From Deinococcus humi (GTDB taxonomy: Bacteria; Deinococcota; Deinococci; Deinococcales; Deinococcaceae): a DNA stretch of 53,496 bases. A program made the translations under genes and the position numbers. Below, piece by piece: positions 7,541 to 16,361 of this stretch. The notes below the pieces were generated by a model, which saw only the letters and a list, made by a program, of their open reading frames with translations, did not search any database and was not told where the DNA came from. How positions within the stretch are numbered: position 1 is the first letter of the stretch; each line of letters begins with the position of its first letter. The stretch is from NCBI RefSeq assembly GCF_014201875.1, contig NZ_JACHFL010000024.1, positions 1-53,496 of the forward strand, read 5' to 3'.

Positions 7541-10260
7541 TGTTCAACTTCCGCCGAGCAACGGGGCCGGGCAAGACTCCGGCCCCCAAAAAGAGGAAGT
7601 CCGAGACCACCCGTGACCCGCGTACGGGCGGTTCTGTTGGGAGCCACACCGAGACGCAACCTTACTGGGACATCATTCCCGACAGTCTGGACTCGCAGGA
7701 CCGGACCGGGCCAGCCTCCATGCTGCTGGAGGACGGCACGTTTGAAATTGGGATTGTTGTGCGGCCGCCGTCCCGGCTGCTAATGAGTGAGCAGGTGCTT
7801 GACGGTCGCCATTTTGACCTTCGGGCCGTGCTCAAGCTCGCTGTTCCGGTAGGCGAACGCGCCCGGATTTACGTGCAAAAGTTTCCTGCCCGCAAACAGG
7901 ATCTGGAGGCGGTGTCAAAGGCCCGCCGCGCTCAACATGCCAACGCCCTGGCCGCCATGCTGGTGCACAAACGCATGAAGCTGCTGGATGACCGGCGCAT
8001 TGCCGGCGAGCTGAAGCGCTGGGAGTTCTACATCACCATGACGGTGAGGCCGCCCCTGCCCTTCAGCAAGACAGCGCCACCGATCGAGAGCGACCTGAAA
8101 GCCGCTGTGCAGCGCTGCGTGGGCCGCCGCCGTGACCTGATGAACCGCCTGGCCGTGGCCGGATATGGCGTGCAGGCCATGAGCGCCCAGGACATCAAGG
8201 ACGCTTGCTTCTACTACAACACCCTGGACGCCAGAGGGGGAGTCAGTGCCCCCGTGATCCTGGACGAGCACAGCCGCCTGGACAACATTCCGCTCGTGGA
8301 CGGCGAGCCTGACTCCCTCACCATCCGCCGCCAGGTCGTGCTCAATCCAGCCCACGCCGAGGACAAGGCCTACGTCGTGTGTGGCAGCAGCTTTGTGTAT
8401 GCCGTCAGCCTGTACGACCTGCCCCGGTACACCGAGTTCGGTTTGTTTCAATCAGTGGCAGAGGGCATCACCACCGGGGACATGATCTTTTGCATTGAGT
8501 ACCACCACTTGGATCGGCAGAGTGAGATGGAACGCCTGGAGTCGGCCCAGCGCGGGCTGTATAGCGCGGTGAACAGCACCAAGTATGCCCCGAGTGCCAG
8601 TGCAATGCAGCGCAACGACGAGCTGAAGGAAACCCTGCGGTTCATCGGTGACCACAAGGAAGAGTTCTACACGGCGGGCGTCAGTGTCCTGCTGATCAGT
8701 CGCACCCTGGAGCAGCAGGACGAGATGCTGAACCAGGCGGTCGGGGCCTTCAGTCAGTTCCAGGCCAGCCGCCCCGTGATGCACGGCTACCAGAGCATCG
8801 AGGTGTATGAAGCCAATGCGCCCTTCAATGGACGGCGCAGCGAGTTCGCGTTCAAGACCGTGGAGAGCAACAGTGTGGGTTTCTTTCCCCCTATTGCGCC
8901 TTTCGCAGGCGTGGGGAAACCCACGCTGGTCTTTCGCAACCGGGCCAACGGCCTGACTGTCTTTGACCCCTTTGCGGCCGGCACCAGCGCGTCTCACTTC
9001 CTGGTCGTCGGGCCAACTGGTTGGGGGAAGACCTATCAGGTGGGTTCCACCCTGACGGGCTTGATCGACGCCTACGATCCGTGGATCACCATTATCGACC
9101 GCAAGCATGACTTCAAGGACTGGATGCTGGCGATGGGTGGCCTGCACATCGTGCTTGGAGGTAAGAGCGAAACGACACTGAACCCAATGGATCTCCCAGC
9201 AGGTGAGAAGAGGCCCGACGAGGGCAAGCTCAACTTCCTGCTGACGCTGGTGCGCAACTTCGCTCTTCCGGGCCTTGATGACCGGATGAACGGCGAGGAG
9301 GACACCGTGATCGTTGAGGCCTTCAAGCTCACCTACATGGCCCACAGCCAGGAAACGGAGCCGCCCATCCTCAGCGACGTGCACAGGACGTTGGAAACCA
9401 TGTCGCAGTTCAGCGACGGCCACAGCATGACCCAGGCGCAGCGCGACATGGCCCGCTCCGTCGCAGGCCGCCTGCGCCGCTTCCTGGGGGAGAGCGACTG
9501 GGGCCAGGTGCTGGACCGCCGGAGCAACTGCAACACCGTGGCGAAGTACGTCTATTACGACCTGCGCAACATCGACTCGAACGACGAGAAGCGCCGCAAG
9601 ATTGCCATGCACATCATCAGTGACCGGGTGCTTTACACCGCCAGGGTTGCGCCGCTGGAAGACAAGAAGATCTGCTTCATCGACGAGATGACCCAGCAGA
9701 TCAAGACCGGGACCGACCGGGCGTACATCAGCGAGTGGTTGCGTCTGGGCCGTGCCTGGGGCCTCAGCGTGGGCGGGGCCATGCAGCTGCCGAGCGACAC
9801 CAAGTACATGCCCGAGTTACAGGAGTCGTTCAACTTCTTCTGGCTGGGCAAGCTCGCCAAACCACAACACGCCATTGAGAACCTCGACCTGCCTGAAACG
9901 ATTGCTGACGCCATCTCCACGATGGGCAAGGTGGACGGCGAGTATGCCGACTGGCTTCTGGTCTATAAGCCCGAGGACGGCGACCCGAACGGGGAGGTTC
10001 TGCGCATCGAGGAGTCCCGCGAGTTCTACTGGCTTCAGACCAGCAAGCCGGCGGACCGCCGCCTGCGTATGGCCGCGATCAAGCGCCGGGCCGGGGACAT
10101 CCTGGGTGCCGTGCAAGACCTGGCCGCCGGGAATTACCCCGAACTCACCGATGCCGACGAAGCCAACGCCTCCGAAACGCCTGTTCTCTCCGACGACGAC
10201 GAGATCAACGCGCAGCCTGCGCCGCTCGCGGACCTGCACGCTCTGGCGGTGAATCAATGA
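7540..10260 (+). CDS. virB4: VirB4-like secretion ATPase
   Basis: 906 residues. VirB4 is the hexameric cytoplasmic ATPase that drives pilus assembly and substrate transfer. Walker A is GPTGWGKT (491-498) and the Walker B strand is KKICFIDEMTQQ (D715, E716); the C-terminal RecA-like domain includes AWGLSVGGAMQLPSD. The N-terminal half (about 1-450) is the variable VirB4 domain. The tail after about 860 is Ala/Asp/Glu-rich and low in complexity. The stop overlaps the next ATG (ATGA). This is the most secure gene of the secretion block. Confidence 0.92.
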   Translation: MFNFRRATGPGKTPAPKKRKSETTRDPRTGGSVGSHTETQPYWDIIPDSLDSQDRTGPASMLLEDGTFEIGIVVRPPSRLLMSEQVLDGRHFDLRAVLKLAVPVGERARIYVQKFPARKQDLEAVSKARRAQHANALAAMLVHKRMKLLDDRRIAGELKRWEFYITMTVRPPLPFSKTAPPIESDLKAAVQRCVGRRRDLMNRLAVAGYGVQAMSAQDIKDACFYYNTLDARGGVSAPVILDEHSRLDNIPLVDGEPDSLTIRRQVVLNPAHAEDKAYVVCGSSFVYAVSLYDLPRYTEFGLFQSVAEGITTGDMIFCIEYHHLDRQSEMERLESAQRGLYSAVNSTKYAPSASAMQRNDELKETLRFIGDHKEEFYTAGVSVLLISRTLEQQDEMLNQAVGAFSQFQASRPVMHGYQSIEVYEANAPFNGRRSEFAFKTVESNSVGFFPPIAPFAGVGKPTLVFRNRANGLTVFDPFAAGTSASHFLVVGPTGWGKTYQVGSTLTGLIDAYDPWITIIDRKHDFKDWMLAMGGLHIVLGGKSETTLNPMDLPAGEKRPDEGKLNFLLTLVRNFALPGLDDRMNGEEDTVIVEAFKLTYMAHSQETEPPILSDVHRTLETMSQFSDGHSMTQAQRDMARSVAGRLRRFLGESDWGQVLDRRSNCNTVAKYVYYDLRNIDSNDEKRRKIAMHIISDRVLYTARVAPLEDKKICFIDEMTQQIKTGTDRAYISEWLRLGRAWGLSVGGAMQLPSDTKYMPELQESFNFFWLGKLAKPQHAIENLDLPETIADAISTMGKVDGEYADWLLVYKPEDGDPNGEVLRIEESREFYWLQTSKPADRRLRMAAIKRRAGDILGAVQDLAAGNYPELTDADEANASETPVLSDDDEINAQPAPLADLHALAVNQ

Positions 10261-11306
10261 TGCGAACAAGACTGGCCGTGACCCTCGCGCTGCTGCTCAC
10301 CAGCTCCAGCGCCTCTGCACAGCAGGCCTCCAGCTGGGAAGCGCTGGGCGGCTATCTGAAGCAGGCCTGCTCTGTGGGCCAGACCTCCGCTGGGAATGGT
10401 GACAAGCTGCAATGGATCTGTAACATCGCGTCCACCTACGGCTTTCTGACCACGAACGTCCTGAATGGTGACTGGCAGGCGTTTGGCCAGGAGGTTATGG
10501 GGCAGTACATGAGCCAGGCGGCCGAGTACATGGGGCAGAAGCTGGGGTTTGCCCAGCTTAACCAGCTCACGGCCGACATGAACAATGCCATGCAGGGCAG
10601 CTATAACGACTTCCGGGGCTCCCTGTACAACGCCATGACGCAGGTGCTCAAGACGCAGAACAGCGGCATGATCGACGACAATGCCGGTTCACCGGTCACC
10701 TCGCCCGGTGGCCTAGCCGACTACGCTGTGAAAAACAATCCGTTCCTGGTGGCCACCCAGACTGCCGGGCGCACGCAGCAGACCCTGGAAACCTTTGAGG
10801 GCCTACTGCGCGCGGCTCAGGCGAAGAAAATCACCGAACAGAACGCCGAAACCATCGAGACGGCCATGAAACCCGCCATGCAGTCGGCCACCGCTACCGT
10901 TGGCAACGGCATCACCCCTGGATTCGCCGACAAGCAGGTGGAGAGGGGCAAGACGGCCCTGAGCCAGCGTGAACTGCTCCAAGTGCAGCTCGAAACCCAG
11001 GCTTACGCCCTGAAGCAGGACGCTTCCATGCGGATTCAGGAGTTTCAGTTGCTGGTGGAGATCGCCAAACAGGGCGTGATGACCAACACGCAGCTGATCG
11101 CCAAGCTTGGTGACGTGAGCAACGCCATGGACGAGCAGAACAACTACGTGAAACAGGCAATGGAAGTAGCGGCTCAGGACAACCTGGACGCGGCCCAGAA
11201 GGCTGCCCGCGAATACACGCAATATGTCGCGCAGCTGCAAGCCGCGCTTGACCCCAGGAACGTCCAGTCCGGCATGAAGACAGCGCTGGCCGGCGGAATG
11301 CCATGA
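10257..11306 (+). CDS. VirB5/TrbJ-like periplasmic protein
   Basis: 349 residues with a clear signal peptide (RTRLAVTLALLLTSSSASA, cleavage about A21). The rest is helical, rich in Gln and Ala with heptad-like stretches (MSQAAEYMGQKLGF, then QVQLETQAYALKQD, then EVAAQDNLDAAQKA). In conjugation operons a secreted coiled-coil protein between VirB4 and the polytopic VirB6/TrbL is typically VirB5/TrbJ, a minor pilus component. The sequence alone is not diagnostic. Coupled to both neighbours by ATGA overlaps. Confidence 0.6.
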   Translation: MMRTRLAVTLALLLTSSSASAQQASSWEALGGYLKQACSVGQTSAGNGDKLQWICNIASTYGFLTTNVLNGDWQAFGQEVMGQYMSQAAEYMGQKLGFAQLNQLTADMNNAMQGSYNDFRGSLYNAMTQVLKTQNSGMIDDNAGSPVTSPGGLADYAVKNNPFLVATQTAGRTQQTLETFEGLLRAAQAKKITEQNAETIETAMKPAMQSATATVGNGITPGFADKQVERGKTALSQRELLQVQLETQAYALKQDASMRIQEFQLLVEIAKQGVMTNTQLIAKLGDVSNAMDEQNNYVKQAMEVAAQDNLDAAQKAAREYTQYVAQLQAALDPRNVQSGMKTALAGGMP

Positions 11307-12640
11307 ACCGGCGCGCCGCATTCGCCCTGGCCGCCTTTGTGCTCGGCAGCGTGGGCCTGGCCGACACGACCCCCGAAATCCAGCAGACCAGCGCCTATCT
11401 GAAGGGTCAGTCGGATCAGGTGTTGCAGCAGTACATGACCGGCATGATGGGACCGAACCCCCTGGAGGGACTGTTCGGCCAGGCCAGCGCGATCAGCAAG
11501 AGCGGGCTGTACAAGGTGTGGATCAGCGTGTCACTGCTCATCGCCATCGTGGGCTTTGCGCTCAGCATCACCAACATCGCGTTTGAGGATGCCAACGCCA
11601 TCAAGCAGCTCAGCCGTGTGACCGGGCGCTTCTTAATTACCGGCGCGCTGATCGGTTCGGCCTACTCAACGCAGCCTTGGAGTCTCCATCAGGTCACCAC
11701 AAAGACCATCGCCGGTTCCTACACCTTTGGCCTGACCACCTTTGCCGGCGATTTCAACGCCAAGCTTGAACAGACCCGGGAAAGCTTTACCGACATGCTG
11801 GGAGCAACAGTGGTCGTGGGCACCACCCTGGCCTTGCCCCAGGGTGCAGGAGCGCTGCGCGCCGGAACGGCCGCACTCAGCAAGACGTTCGCCTCCGGTG
11901 GTGGCCAAGTGCTGGCCGCCAAGGCAAGCGCGGCTGCAGCGAGCACCGGCATCAAAGCTGCGGGAACCAAAGTGGTGTCCTTCGTCATGAACCGCCTGGG
12001 CGGCCTGTTCACGGCCCTGCAATACTTCCTGTCCGGATACAGTGCCCTGGTGACGGCGGCAGGGTGGCTGACCGTCCTGATGTTGCTGGCGCTGCCGGTG
12101 GGCTTGGCCACCGTGAACTTCGGCGAGACGCGGGTGCTGTGGACTGCGTTTGGGACTTGGGCCGGCCTCATGCTCTCCCTGTCGCTGATGCCTGCCGTGC
12201 TGGTGAACGCGATGGATACGGTGCTGGTGCAGTCCGTTCAGTCGATGAAGTTCTACACCGCCGAACTCGGGTACCAGGCGCAACTTCAGCAAAAAGAGGC
12301 TGCGAAAGCCAGCAAGTCTACGCAAAGCGAAATGGACAAGATGCTGGCTCAATGCCAGGACGCCCGCAACGTGGACCCCGCCAACATCGACAGCAACCCC
12401 TGTCAGAAAGTGGTGAACCAGGGGGCGCTCGTGCAGTTCGGTGGATGGCTTCAGGGCGGCGTGGCGCAGGCCATTGCTGGAGCGATTGAAGGCATCGTGG
12501 CCAACATCGCCGACTCATTTGTGTCGTTCGGGGTGATGATCGTGCGCCTCATGATCGGCGTGGTGCTGGCCGGAATGTTGATGTTCGGGGTTCCCGTGGC
12601 CGCGATTACCTTCTTCGGCGGCGTGGCGATGAGGAAATGA
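11303..12640 (+). CDS. VirB6/TrbL-like polytopic membrane protein
   Basis: 445 residues with an N-terminal signal-like segment (ALAAFVLGSVGLA) and at least five further hydrophobic helices, including VWISVSLLIAIVGFALSI, LVTAAGWLTVLMLLALPVGL, AFGTWAGLMLSLSLMPAVLV and MIGVVLAGMLMFGVPVA. A charged loop with two Cys (about 340-375) separates the last pairs. VirB6/TrbL forms part of the inner-membrane platform. Topology and place after the TrbJ-like gene support the call. The stop overlaps the next gene (ATGA). Confidence 0.65.
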   Translation: MNRRAAFALAAFVLGSVGLADTTPEIQQTSAYLKGQSDQVLQQYMTGMMGPNPLEGLFGQASAISKSGLYKVWISVSLLIAIVGFALSITNIAFEDANAIKQLSRVTGRFLITGALIGSAYSTQPWSLHQVTTKTIAGSYTFGLTTFAGDFNAKLEQTRESFTDMLGATVVVGTTLALPQGAGALRAGTAALSKTFASGGGQVLAAKASAAAASTGIKAAGTKVVSFVMNRLGGLFTALQYFLSGYSALVTAAGWLTVLMLLALPVGLATVNFGETRVLWTAFGTWAGLMLSLSLMPAVLVNAMDTVLVQSVQSMKFYTAELGYQAQLQQKEAAKASKSTQSEMDKMLAQCQDARNVDPANIDSNPCQKVVNQGALVQFGGWLQGGVAQAIAGAIEGIVANIADSFVSFGVMIVRLMIGVVLAGMLMFGVPVAAITFFGGVAMRK

Positions 12641-13140
12641 GAGGCCTGGCCGCTTCCCTCGTACTGGCTGCGCTTTCGGGTGTGCCCCAGGCTCAGCCGG
12701 CGACCGTCAGTGTCGGCCGGGTGGTTGACCTGATGGGCACCGCCCAGAGGCGCGTGCTGGTGTACGTGCCCTATCTGACCGACACCACCTTCGCTGAGGC
12801 CATTCGGGCGGCCAAAGTGGACCGCACCCGCCCTGGTCTTCAGGTGATGGTGGTGACCATTCCCTTCTTTGCGGCCAAAGAAAATGCCCTGACCAACGCT
12901 CTGGCACTGGCCGGGGTCGCTGTGATTGAGACCCAGGTGCCCGGCACCACTGCCTACGTCCTCGTGGACGACCACCTGTTCTCCAGCGCGCAGATCGGAC
13001 GCAGTGCCAGCGCCGCCGACGTGCGGCTGATGGGCCGCAACGACACCAACACGTTTCTTCAGTGGTTCAGGAATGCAACAAGAGCCGGGGAAACCTTGAC
13101 CAATTACGAGGCGTTCAATCGCCTCAGGGGACTGCGATGA
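12637..13140 (+). CDS. Secreted PLD-fold protein without an intact HKD motif
   Basis: 167 residues with a signal peptide (LAASLVLAALSGVPQAQ). The body resembles one phospholipase-D-like domain: a first strand VLVYVPYLTDTTFAEAIRAA, a strand VMVVTIPFF, and a last segment AYVLVDDHLFSSAQIGRSAS that lines up with the HxKxxxxD-IGSxN region. The His and Lys of HxK are not there (TAYVLVDD occupies the position), so it is probably not an active nuclease. Fixed between VirB6- and VirB11-like genes by ATGA overlaps, so likely a structural or DNA-handling accessory. Confidence 0.5.
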   Translation: MRGLAASLVLAALSGVPQAQPATVSVGRVVDLMGTAQRRVLVYVPYLTDTTFAEAIRAAKVDRTRPGLQVMVVTIPFFAAKENALTNALALAGVAVIETQVPGTTAYVLVDDHLFSSAQIGRSASAADVRLMGRNDTNTFLQWFRNATRAGETLTNYEAFNRLRGLR

Positions 13141-13313
13141 ACGACACCCGCCAGCCGGCATTCGCCCAGTGGTGTGAGATTGACACCAGCTGCGACGTGA
13201 TCCCTGAAGGTGCCCGTGCCCAGCGCCAGGCACAGATCGCTCCGCTTGACCGCCTCGAAGGCCATGACACCGAAGACATTCCCCTTCCCCTTTCGAGCCA
13301 GGAGAACCCATGA
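13137..13313 (+). CDS. Small acidic protein in the secretion operon
   Basis: 58 residues, soluble and acidic, with two Cys (WCEIDTSCDV). Start and stop overlap both neighbours by ATGA, which argues that it is translated. No family recognised. Confidence 0.55.
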   Translation: MNDTRQPAFAQWCEIDTSCDVIPEGARAQRQAQIAPLDRLEGHDTEDIPLPLSSQENP

Positions 13314-13621
13314 CCCACGTGACCCAGGAAGCCCAGTCCGCCCGTGTGGGCGCCCGCCAGGGGCGCGCTGCCGTGCGCGATCAGCTGGTAAACAGTCTCT
13401 TCAACCCCTACACCGCCCTGTGTTTACTCTTATTGATCTCCGGCGTGGGCGTGGCGCTCATGGACGCCAGAGGCATGGCCATGCTGCTGGTGACCGCCTT
13501 CTTAGCTGCCGTGGTACGCCTGCTGTGGACGATCCGGGAGGAACTGCGCGAAACCAATACGCATCAGCAGGCGCAGGTGAAGCTGCTGCGGGCCGCGGCG
13601 CTTCGTGGCGGGCGTGAATGA
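13310..13621 (+). CDS. Small two-helix membrane protein
   Basis: 103 residues with two adjacent hydrophobic helices (YTALCLLLLISGVGVAL and AMLLVTAFLAAVVRLLW) and a basic, helical C-terminus (REELRETNTHQQAQVKLLRA). It lies between the acidic protein and the VirB11-position ATPase, overlapping both by ATGA. The layout would suit a membrane anchor for the ATPase. No family match that I can name. Confidence 0.6.
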   Translation: MTHVTQEAQSARVGARQGRAAVRDQLVNSLFNPYTALCLLLLISGVGVALMDARGMAMLLVTAFLAAVVRLLWTIREELRETNTHQQAQVKLLRAAALRGGRE

Positions 13622-14559
13622 CAGCCGTGTTGCAGCTCAACCCGCCACCTTCCAGTGGGGCCATCAATGAAGCGGAAGACCTACGGAAACTCCTCGCCTA
13701 CTTCCCGAACGCCATGCGCGCGCAGGTAGAAGGCGACATCGGACGGATCGAGGAGATCAAGATTCGGTTTGGGCGCAAGCTGTGGGTCCTGCTGAACGGC
13801 CGCTACGTGGCCTACCCATACACCATTGAGCTGGCGGACATGCAGTTTCTGATCTCCAAACTGGGGACCTTCCGCGACGACAACCGCCGGGGCATTGACG
13901 GCACAGGTCACCGCATCACCCGTGTCATGGGCTCAGACGGCACCGACGAAGGCAGTCCCGTGGGATTCACCTTCCGCATCGGCCGGTACTTCGAGAAGAT
14001 GGCCGAACCGCTCCGGCCGTTCATTGAAGAGTCGCCCAGCATGTTGATCGTGGGCGAGGCCGGCAGCGGGAAGACCACGCTGCTGCGCGGCACCGCGCAA
14101 ATGGCCGCAGAATATTTCCCCATGCAGGCCGTGATCGTGGATACCTCCGGCGACGTGGCGGGGGACGGCAAGGTGCCGCACATCGGCATTGGCGACGTGG
14201 ACGTGATGCCGGTGCGCTCGAAGTCCATGCAAGCGGTCTTGATCGAGGAGGCCGTCAAAAACCAGAACGTGCGGGTCCTGATCGTGGACGAAATCAACCG
14301 GGAGGCTGAGGCAGAGATGATCGCAGGCGGCATGAAGTCGGGCGCGCGGCTCATGGGCACAACGCACGGCCGTAACATTAGCCGGGTGCTGGAGAACAAG
14401 AACCTGGCGCCACTGTTCTTCCCGGAGCCGGTGTTCTATTGGTTTGCGGTCATCGAGCGCCGCGGCGAAGTGGTGATGTACCGGGCGAACGAGATCATAG
14501 AGGCGATCAAGTCCGGGAAACAACCGCAGGGTCAAGTCGTACAGTTAAACAGGAGGTGA
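13618..14559 (+). CDS. VirB11-position secretion ATPase, SpoIIIAA/Ycf45-like
   Basis: 313 residues. Walker A is GEAGSGKTT (146-154). A strand VIVDTSGDVAGDG follows where SpoIIIAA has its DER/E box, Walker B is VLIVDEIN (D224, E225), and there is a TTHG (249-251). The arrangement and spacing look closer to the SpoIIIAA/Ycf45 branch of secretion-superfamily ATPases than to classical VirB11, whose His box and Asp box differ. Place in the operon implies the VirB11/TrbB role of powering pilus and substrate steps. Stop overlaps the next gene. Confidence 0.75.
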   Translation: MTAVLQLNPPPSSGAINEAEDLRKLLAYFPNAMRAQVEGDIGRIEEIKIRFGRKLWVLLNGRYVAYPYTIELADMQFLISKLGTFRDDNRRGIDGTGHRITRVMGSDGTDEGSPVGFTFRIGRYFEKMAEPLRPFIEESPSMLIVGEAGSGKTTLLRGTAQMAAEYFPMQAVIVDTSGDVAGDGKVPHIGIGDVDVMPVRSKSMQAVLIEEAVKNQNVRVLIVDEINREAEAEMIAGGMKSGARLMGTTHGRNISRVLENKNLAPLFFPEPVFYWFAVIERRGEVVMYRANEIIEAIKSGKQPQGQVVQLNRR

Positions 14560-14762
14560 TGGGTGTGGAGGTGCTGAAATTCCTGTTGCAGGTGCTGTGG
14601 GCATTGGTGAAGGCGGGCCTGTTCGTGGTGGAAGCGATCTTCGCAGGCCTGGACGGCGGCAGGAAAGTCGTGCGGAAAGAAGCCGCCTCGTGGGGTCAGC
14701 ATGAACCGCCCCACCGCGACCGGACCAGCGCCTATTACACTGGGCCAGGCCGGAAACCCTGA
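14559..14762 (+). CDS. Small membrane-anchored protein ending the secretion operon
   Basis: 67 residues from ATG 14559, or 65 from GTG 14565. The AGGAGG at 14551-14556 is only 2 bases from the ATG but 8 from the GTG, so GTG is the likelier start. One hydrophobic helix (LKFLLQVLWALVKAGLFVVE) is followed by a short basic, Tyr-containing tail. Last gene before a hairpin terminator. Unknown function. Confidence 0.55.
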   Translation: MGVEVLKFLLQVLWALVKAGLFVVEAIFAGLDGGRKVVRKEAASWGQHEPPHRDRTSAYYTGPGRKP

Positions 14763-14779
14763 GTGGTCAGCGACACAAC

Positions 14780-14811
14780 GCGGCACCTTGTATGGGTGCC
14801 GCTGCGCTTTT
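14780..14811 (+). terminator. Terminator of the secretion operon
   Basis: GCGGCACC (14780-14787) and GGTGCCGC (14795-14802) form an 8-bp stem with a 7-base loop. A short T run (14808-14811) follows a few bases later. Confidence 0.6.
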
Positions 14812-14817
14812 GACGGT

Positions 14818-15285
14818 TCAGAGGCCCAGGAGTTCTTGATCGGAGAACAGGGGAAGCAGGCCAGTTTTCGCCTTGCGCTCTCTGTGCTCCAGCATCATGT
14901 GTGCCGACTGCGAAGGGAGCACCAGCAGGTTTTCCGGGCGCAGATCGTGGCGGTTGCCGTTGCGGTGGTGCACCACCTCGCCTTGTGCGAGTGGCCGGCC
15001 CAGCAGACGTTCGGCTTCGAGGCGGTGAACGTACTCCAGCTTCCCAGTCTCGGGATGCCGGCGACGTGGGTACCAGCGCTTCTGTGCCTGACGGCAGACC
15101 ATTCGCCCGGCGATGACAGCCGGAAATTGAGGACCGTGTCCCGCCCGTGCGGCGCGGAGGAGGGCTGTGGCGGGGTGGCTCAGGCGTTTCACGACTTCTG
15201 GTACATCCAGGCCGTCAGCTGCCCGCCGTTGATCGTTAGGTTGAACCAGAGGCCAGCGGTCAGTCTGGGCACCATGGTGCTGCAA
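14818..15285 (-). CDS. HNH endonuclease
   Basis: About 155 residues from TTG 15285; a GTG some 30 codons in is another possible start. The HNH core is plain: GEVVHHRNGNRHDLRPENL, with the His-His, central Asn and final Asn-Leu in the usual spacing, then LLVLPSQSAHMMLEH. A basic region RRRHPETGKLEYVHRLEAE precedes it, as in phage-type HNH homing nucleases that act on DNA. It is the only gene between the secretion operon's terminator and the next leftward gene, so it may be a mobile single-gene insertion. Confidence 0.72.
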   Translation of the reverse strand: MQHHGAQTDRWPLVQPNDQRRAADGLDVPEVVKRLSHPATALLRAARAGHGPQFPAVIAGRMVCRQAQKRWYPRRRHPETGKLEYVHRLEAERLLGRPLAQGEVVHHRNGNRHDLRPENLLVLPSQSAHMMLEHRERKAKTGLLPLFSDQELLGL

Positions 15286-15315
15286 TTTTACGCCGCCGAA
15301 TGCCTGGTTGGTTTT

Positions 15316-15945
15316 TCAAGAGACCGTCTCAACTGGCGAATGGCCCTCAAAGGATTCCTTGGTGATCCGCGTCATCGGTACCTGGATGACTTGAAGCGGG
15401 ATATCGCTGGCCATTTTTCCATTGGCCATCAGAGGATCAAGGTCGTCCTGTAACACAACCGCATGAATGGCGACGATCTCAGGCAGGACCTCACGCAAGG
15501 CCGAGGCGATGACGCGGGTGGCCTTCATAGTCAGTGATGCACGACCGATCACCACGGTGAGTTCTCCATTACAGCGGGCCAGAAGAATGTTGTCTCTTCC
15601 CCGCTTGGCGTAGCCGTCGTACAGCTCGACGTCGTAGCCGTCTTTGGTGTATTGCCGGGCCATCGCCCGCACGATGAGTGCGCCAAGCACCACCTTCTTG
15701 GCAGGAACGTAGTTGTAGCGCACTGAATAACCGTAAGGCCGCAGGCCAACGCCGGAGAGGACATACACCTGAAAGCCGGTGAATTTTTGTCGGGCCACCA
15801 TTTTGCTCTTGAGCAGCGGGCTGAGCGCGGAGGCCGGAAAGCGTGACCGAATATCTTGAACTAGGGCCGGCCCCCACGTATACAGTTCGTGGACCAGGTC
15901 ATCTGTTGTTTCGCCATTGAACATCCCAGACAGAGTAAGCCCCAA
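15316..15945 (-). CDS. Unknown protein with a likely winged-helix N-terminus
   Basis: 209 residues. The first 80 (DDLVHELYTWGPALVQDIRS, LSPLLKSKMVARQKFTGFQV, YVLSGVGLRPYG) look like a helix-turn-helix followed by a wing, as in replication-relaxation or plasmid regulator proteins. The rest alternates strands and helices (VVLGALIVRAMARQY, VELYDGYAKRGRDN, LTVVIGRASLTM) without a motif I can name. No secretion signal. An AT-rich stretch upstream could hold its promoter. Confidence 0.55.
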   Translation of the reverse strand: MGLTLSGMFNGETTDDLVHELYTWGPALVQDIRSRFPASALSPLLKSKMVARQKFTGFQVYVLSGVGLRPYGYSVRYNYVPAKKVVLGALIVRAMARQYTKDGYDVELYDGYAKRGRDNILLARCNGELTVVIGRASLTMKATRVIASALREVLPEIVAIHAVVLQDDLDPLMANGKMASDIPLQVIQVPMTRITKESFEGHSPVETVS

Positions 15946-16187
15946 CCCGGGAAAACACCTTCCTTAGGTGGATTTGCCACCACCTGCGCGAAGCAATCCA
16001 CATCGAGTGTCGCCATAGACGAATTACTACTATATATTATGTAATAAACATAACACTAACACTTGACCAACACAGTTCTGAAAATGTCTACCATTCGGAG
16101 TGGGTTGAACACTGGCGGGTCATTCCCGGACAGGTTTCTCTACCTAGAATCCGCTGGTAGGCTCAGCTCAGCAAAGGGGAGGCACCG
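15946..16187. other. Intergenic region between divergent genes
   Basis: It holds an AT-rich block (16020-16060) that could serve the leftward gene. For the rightward operon, TAGAAT at about 16145 is preceded 16 bases earlier by TTCCCG, a weak promoter candidate. No open frame of note. Confidence 0.4.
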
Positions 16188-16361
16188 ATGAAGTCGATTG
16201 TTAAAGCTTTAGGCATGCTGTTGCTGGTCAGCGCAAGTATTCACGGCGGTCCTAGCGCGGCTTCTGTCAGCCAACGTCAAGTGGGGGCCACGCCTCTCGC
16301 CAAGGTCATTTGGGATTGCGGGAGCATTTGTGTCGACCGGGTGGGGGATCAGAAGGCATGA
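16188..16361 (+). CDS. Small secreted peptide
   Basis: 57 residues starting at ATG 16188 behind AGGGGAGG (16175-16182). The N-terminus is a typical signal sequence (KALGMLLLVSASI) with cleavage likely near GGPSAAS. The mature part is about 35 residues with two Cys (WDCGSICVD). The stop overlaps the thioredoxin-like ATG (ATGA). The two-Cys tail beside a thioredoxin suggests, but does not show, a redox partner. Confidence 0.6.
   Translation: MKSIVKALGMLLLVSASIHGGPSAASVSQRQVGATPLAKVIWDCGSICVDRVGDQKA

Noticed and set aside
8452..9612. A 386-codon leftward open frame opposite VirB4
   Set aside because: It is a His/Val/Ala-rich shadow of the VirB4 coding strand, with no motif.
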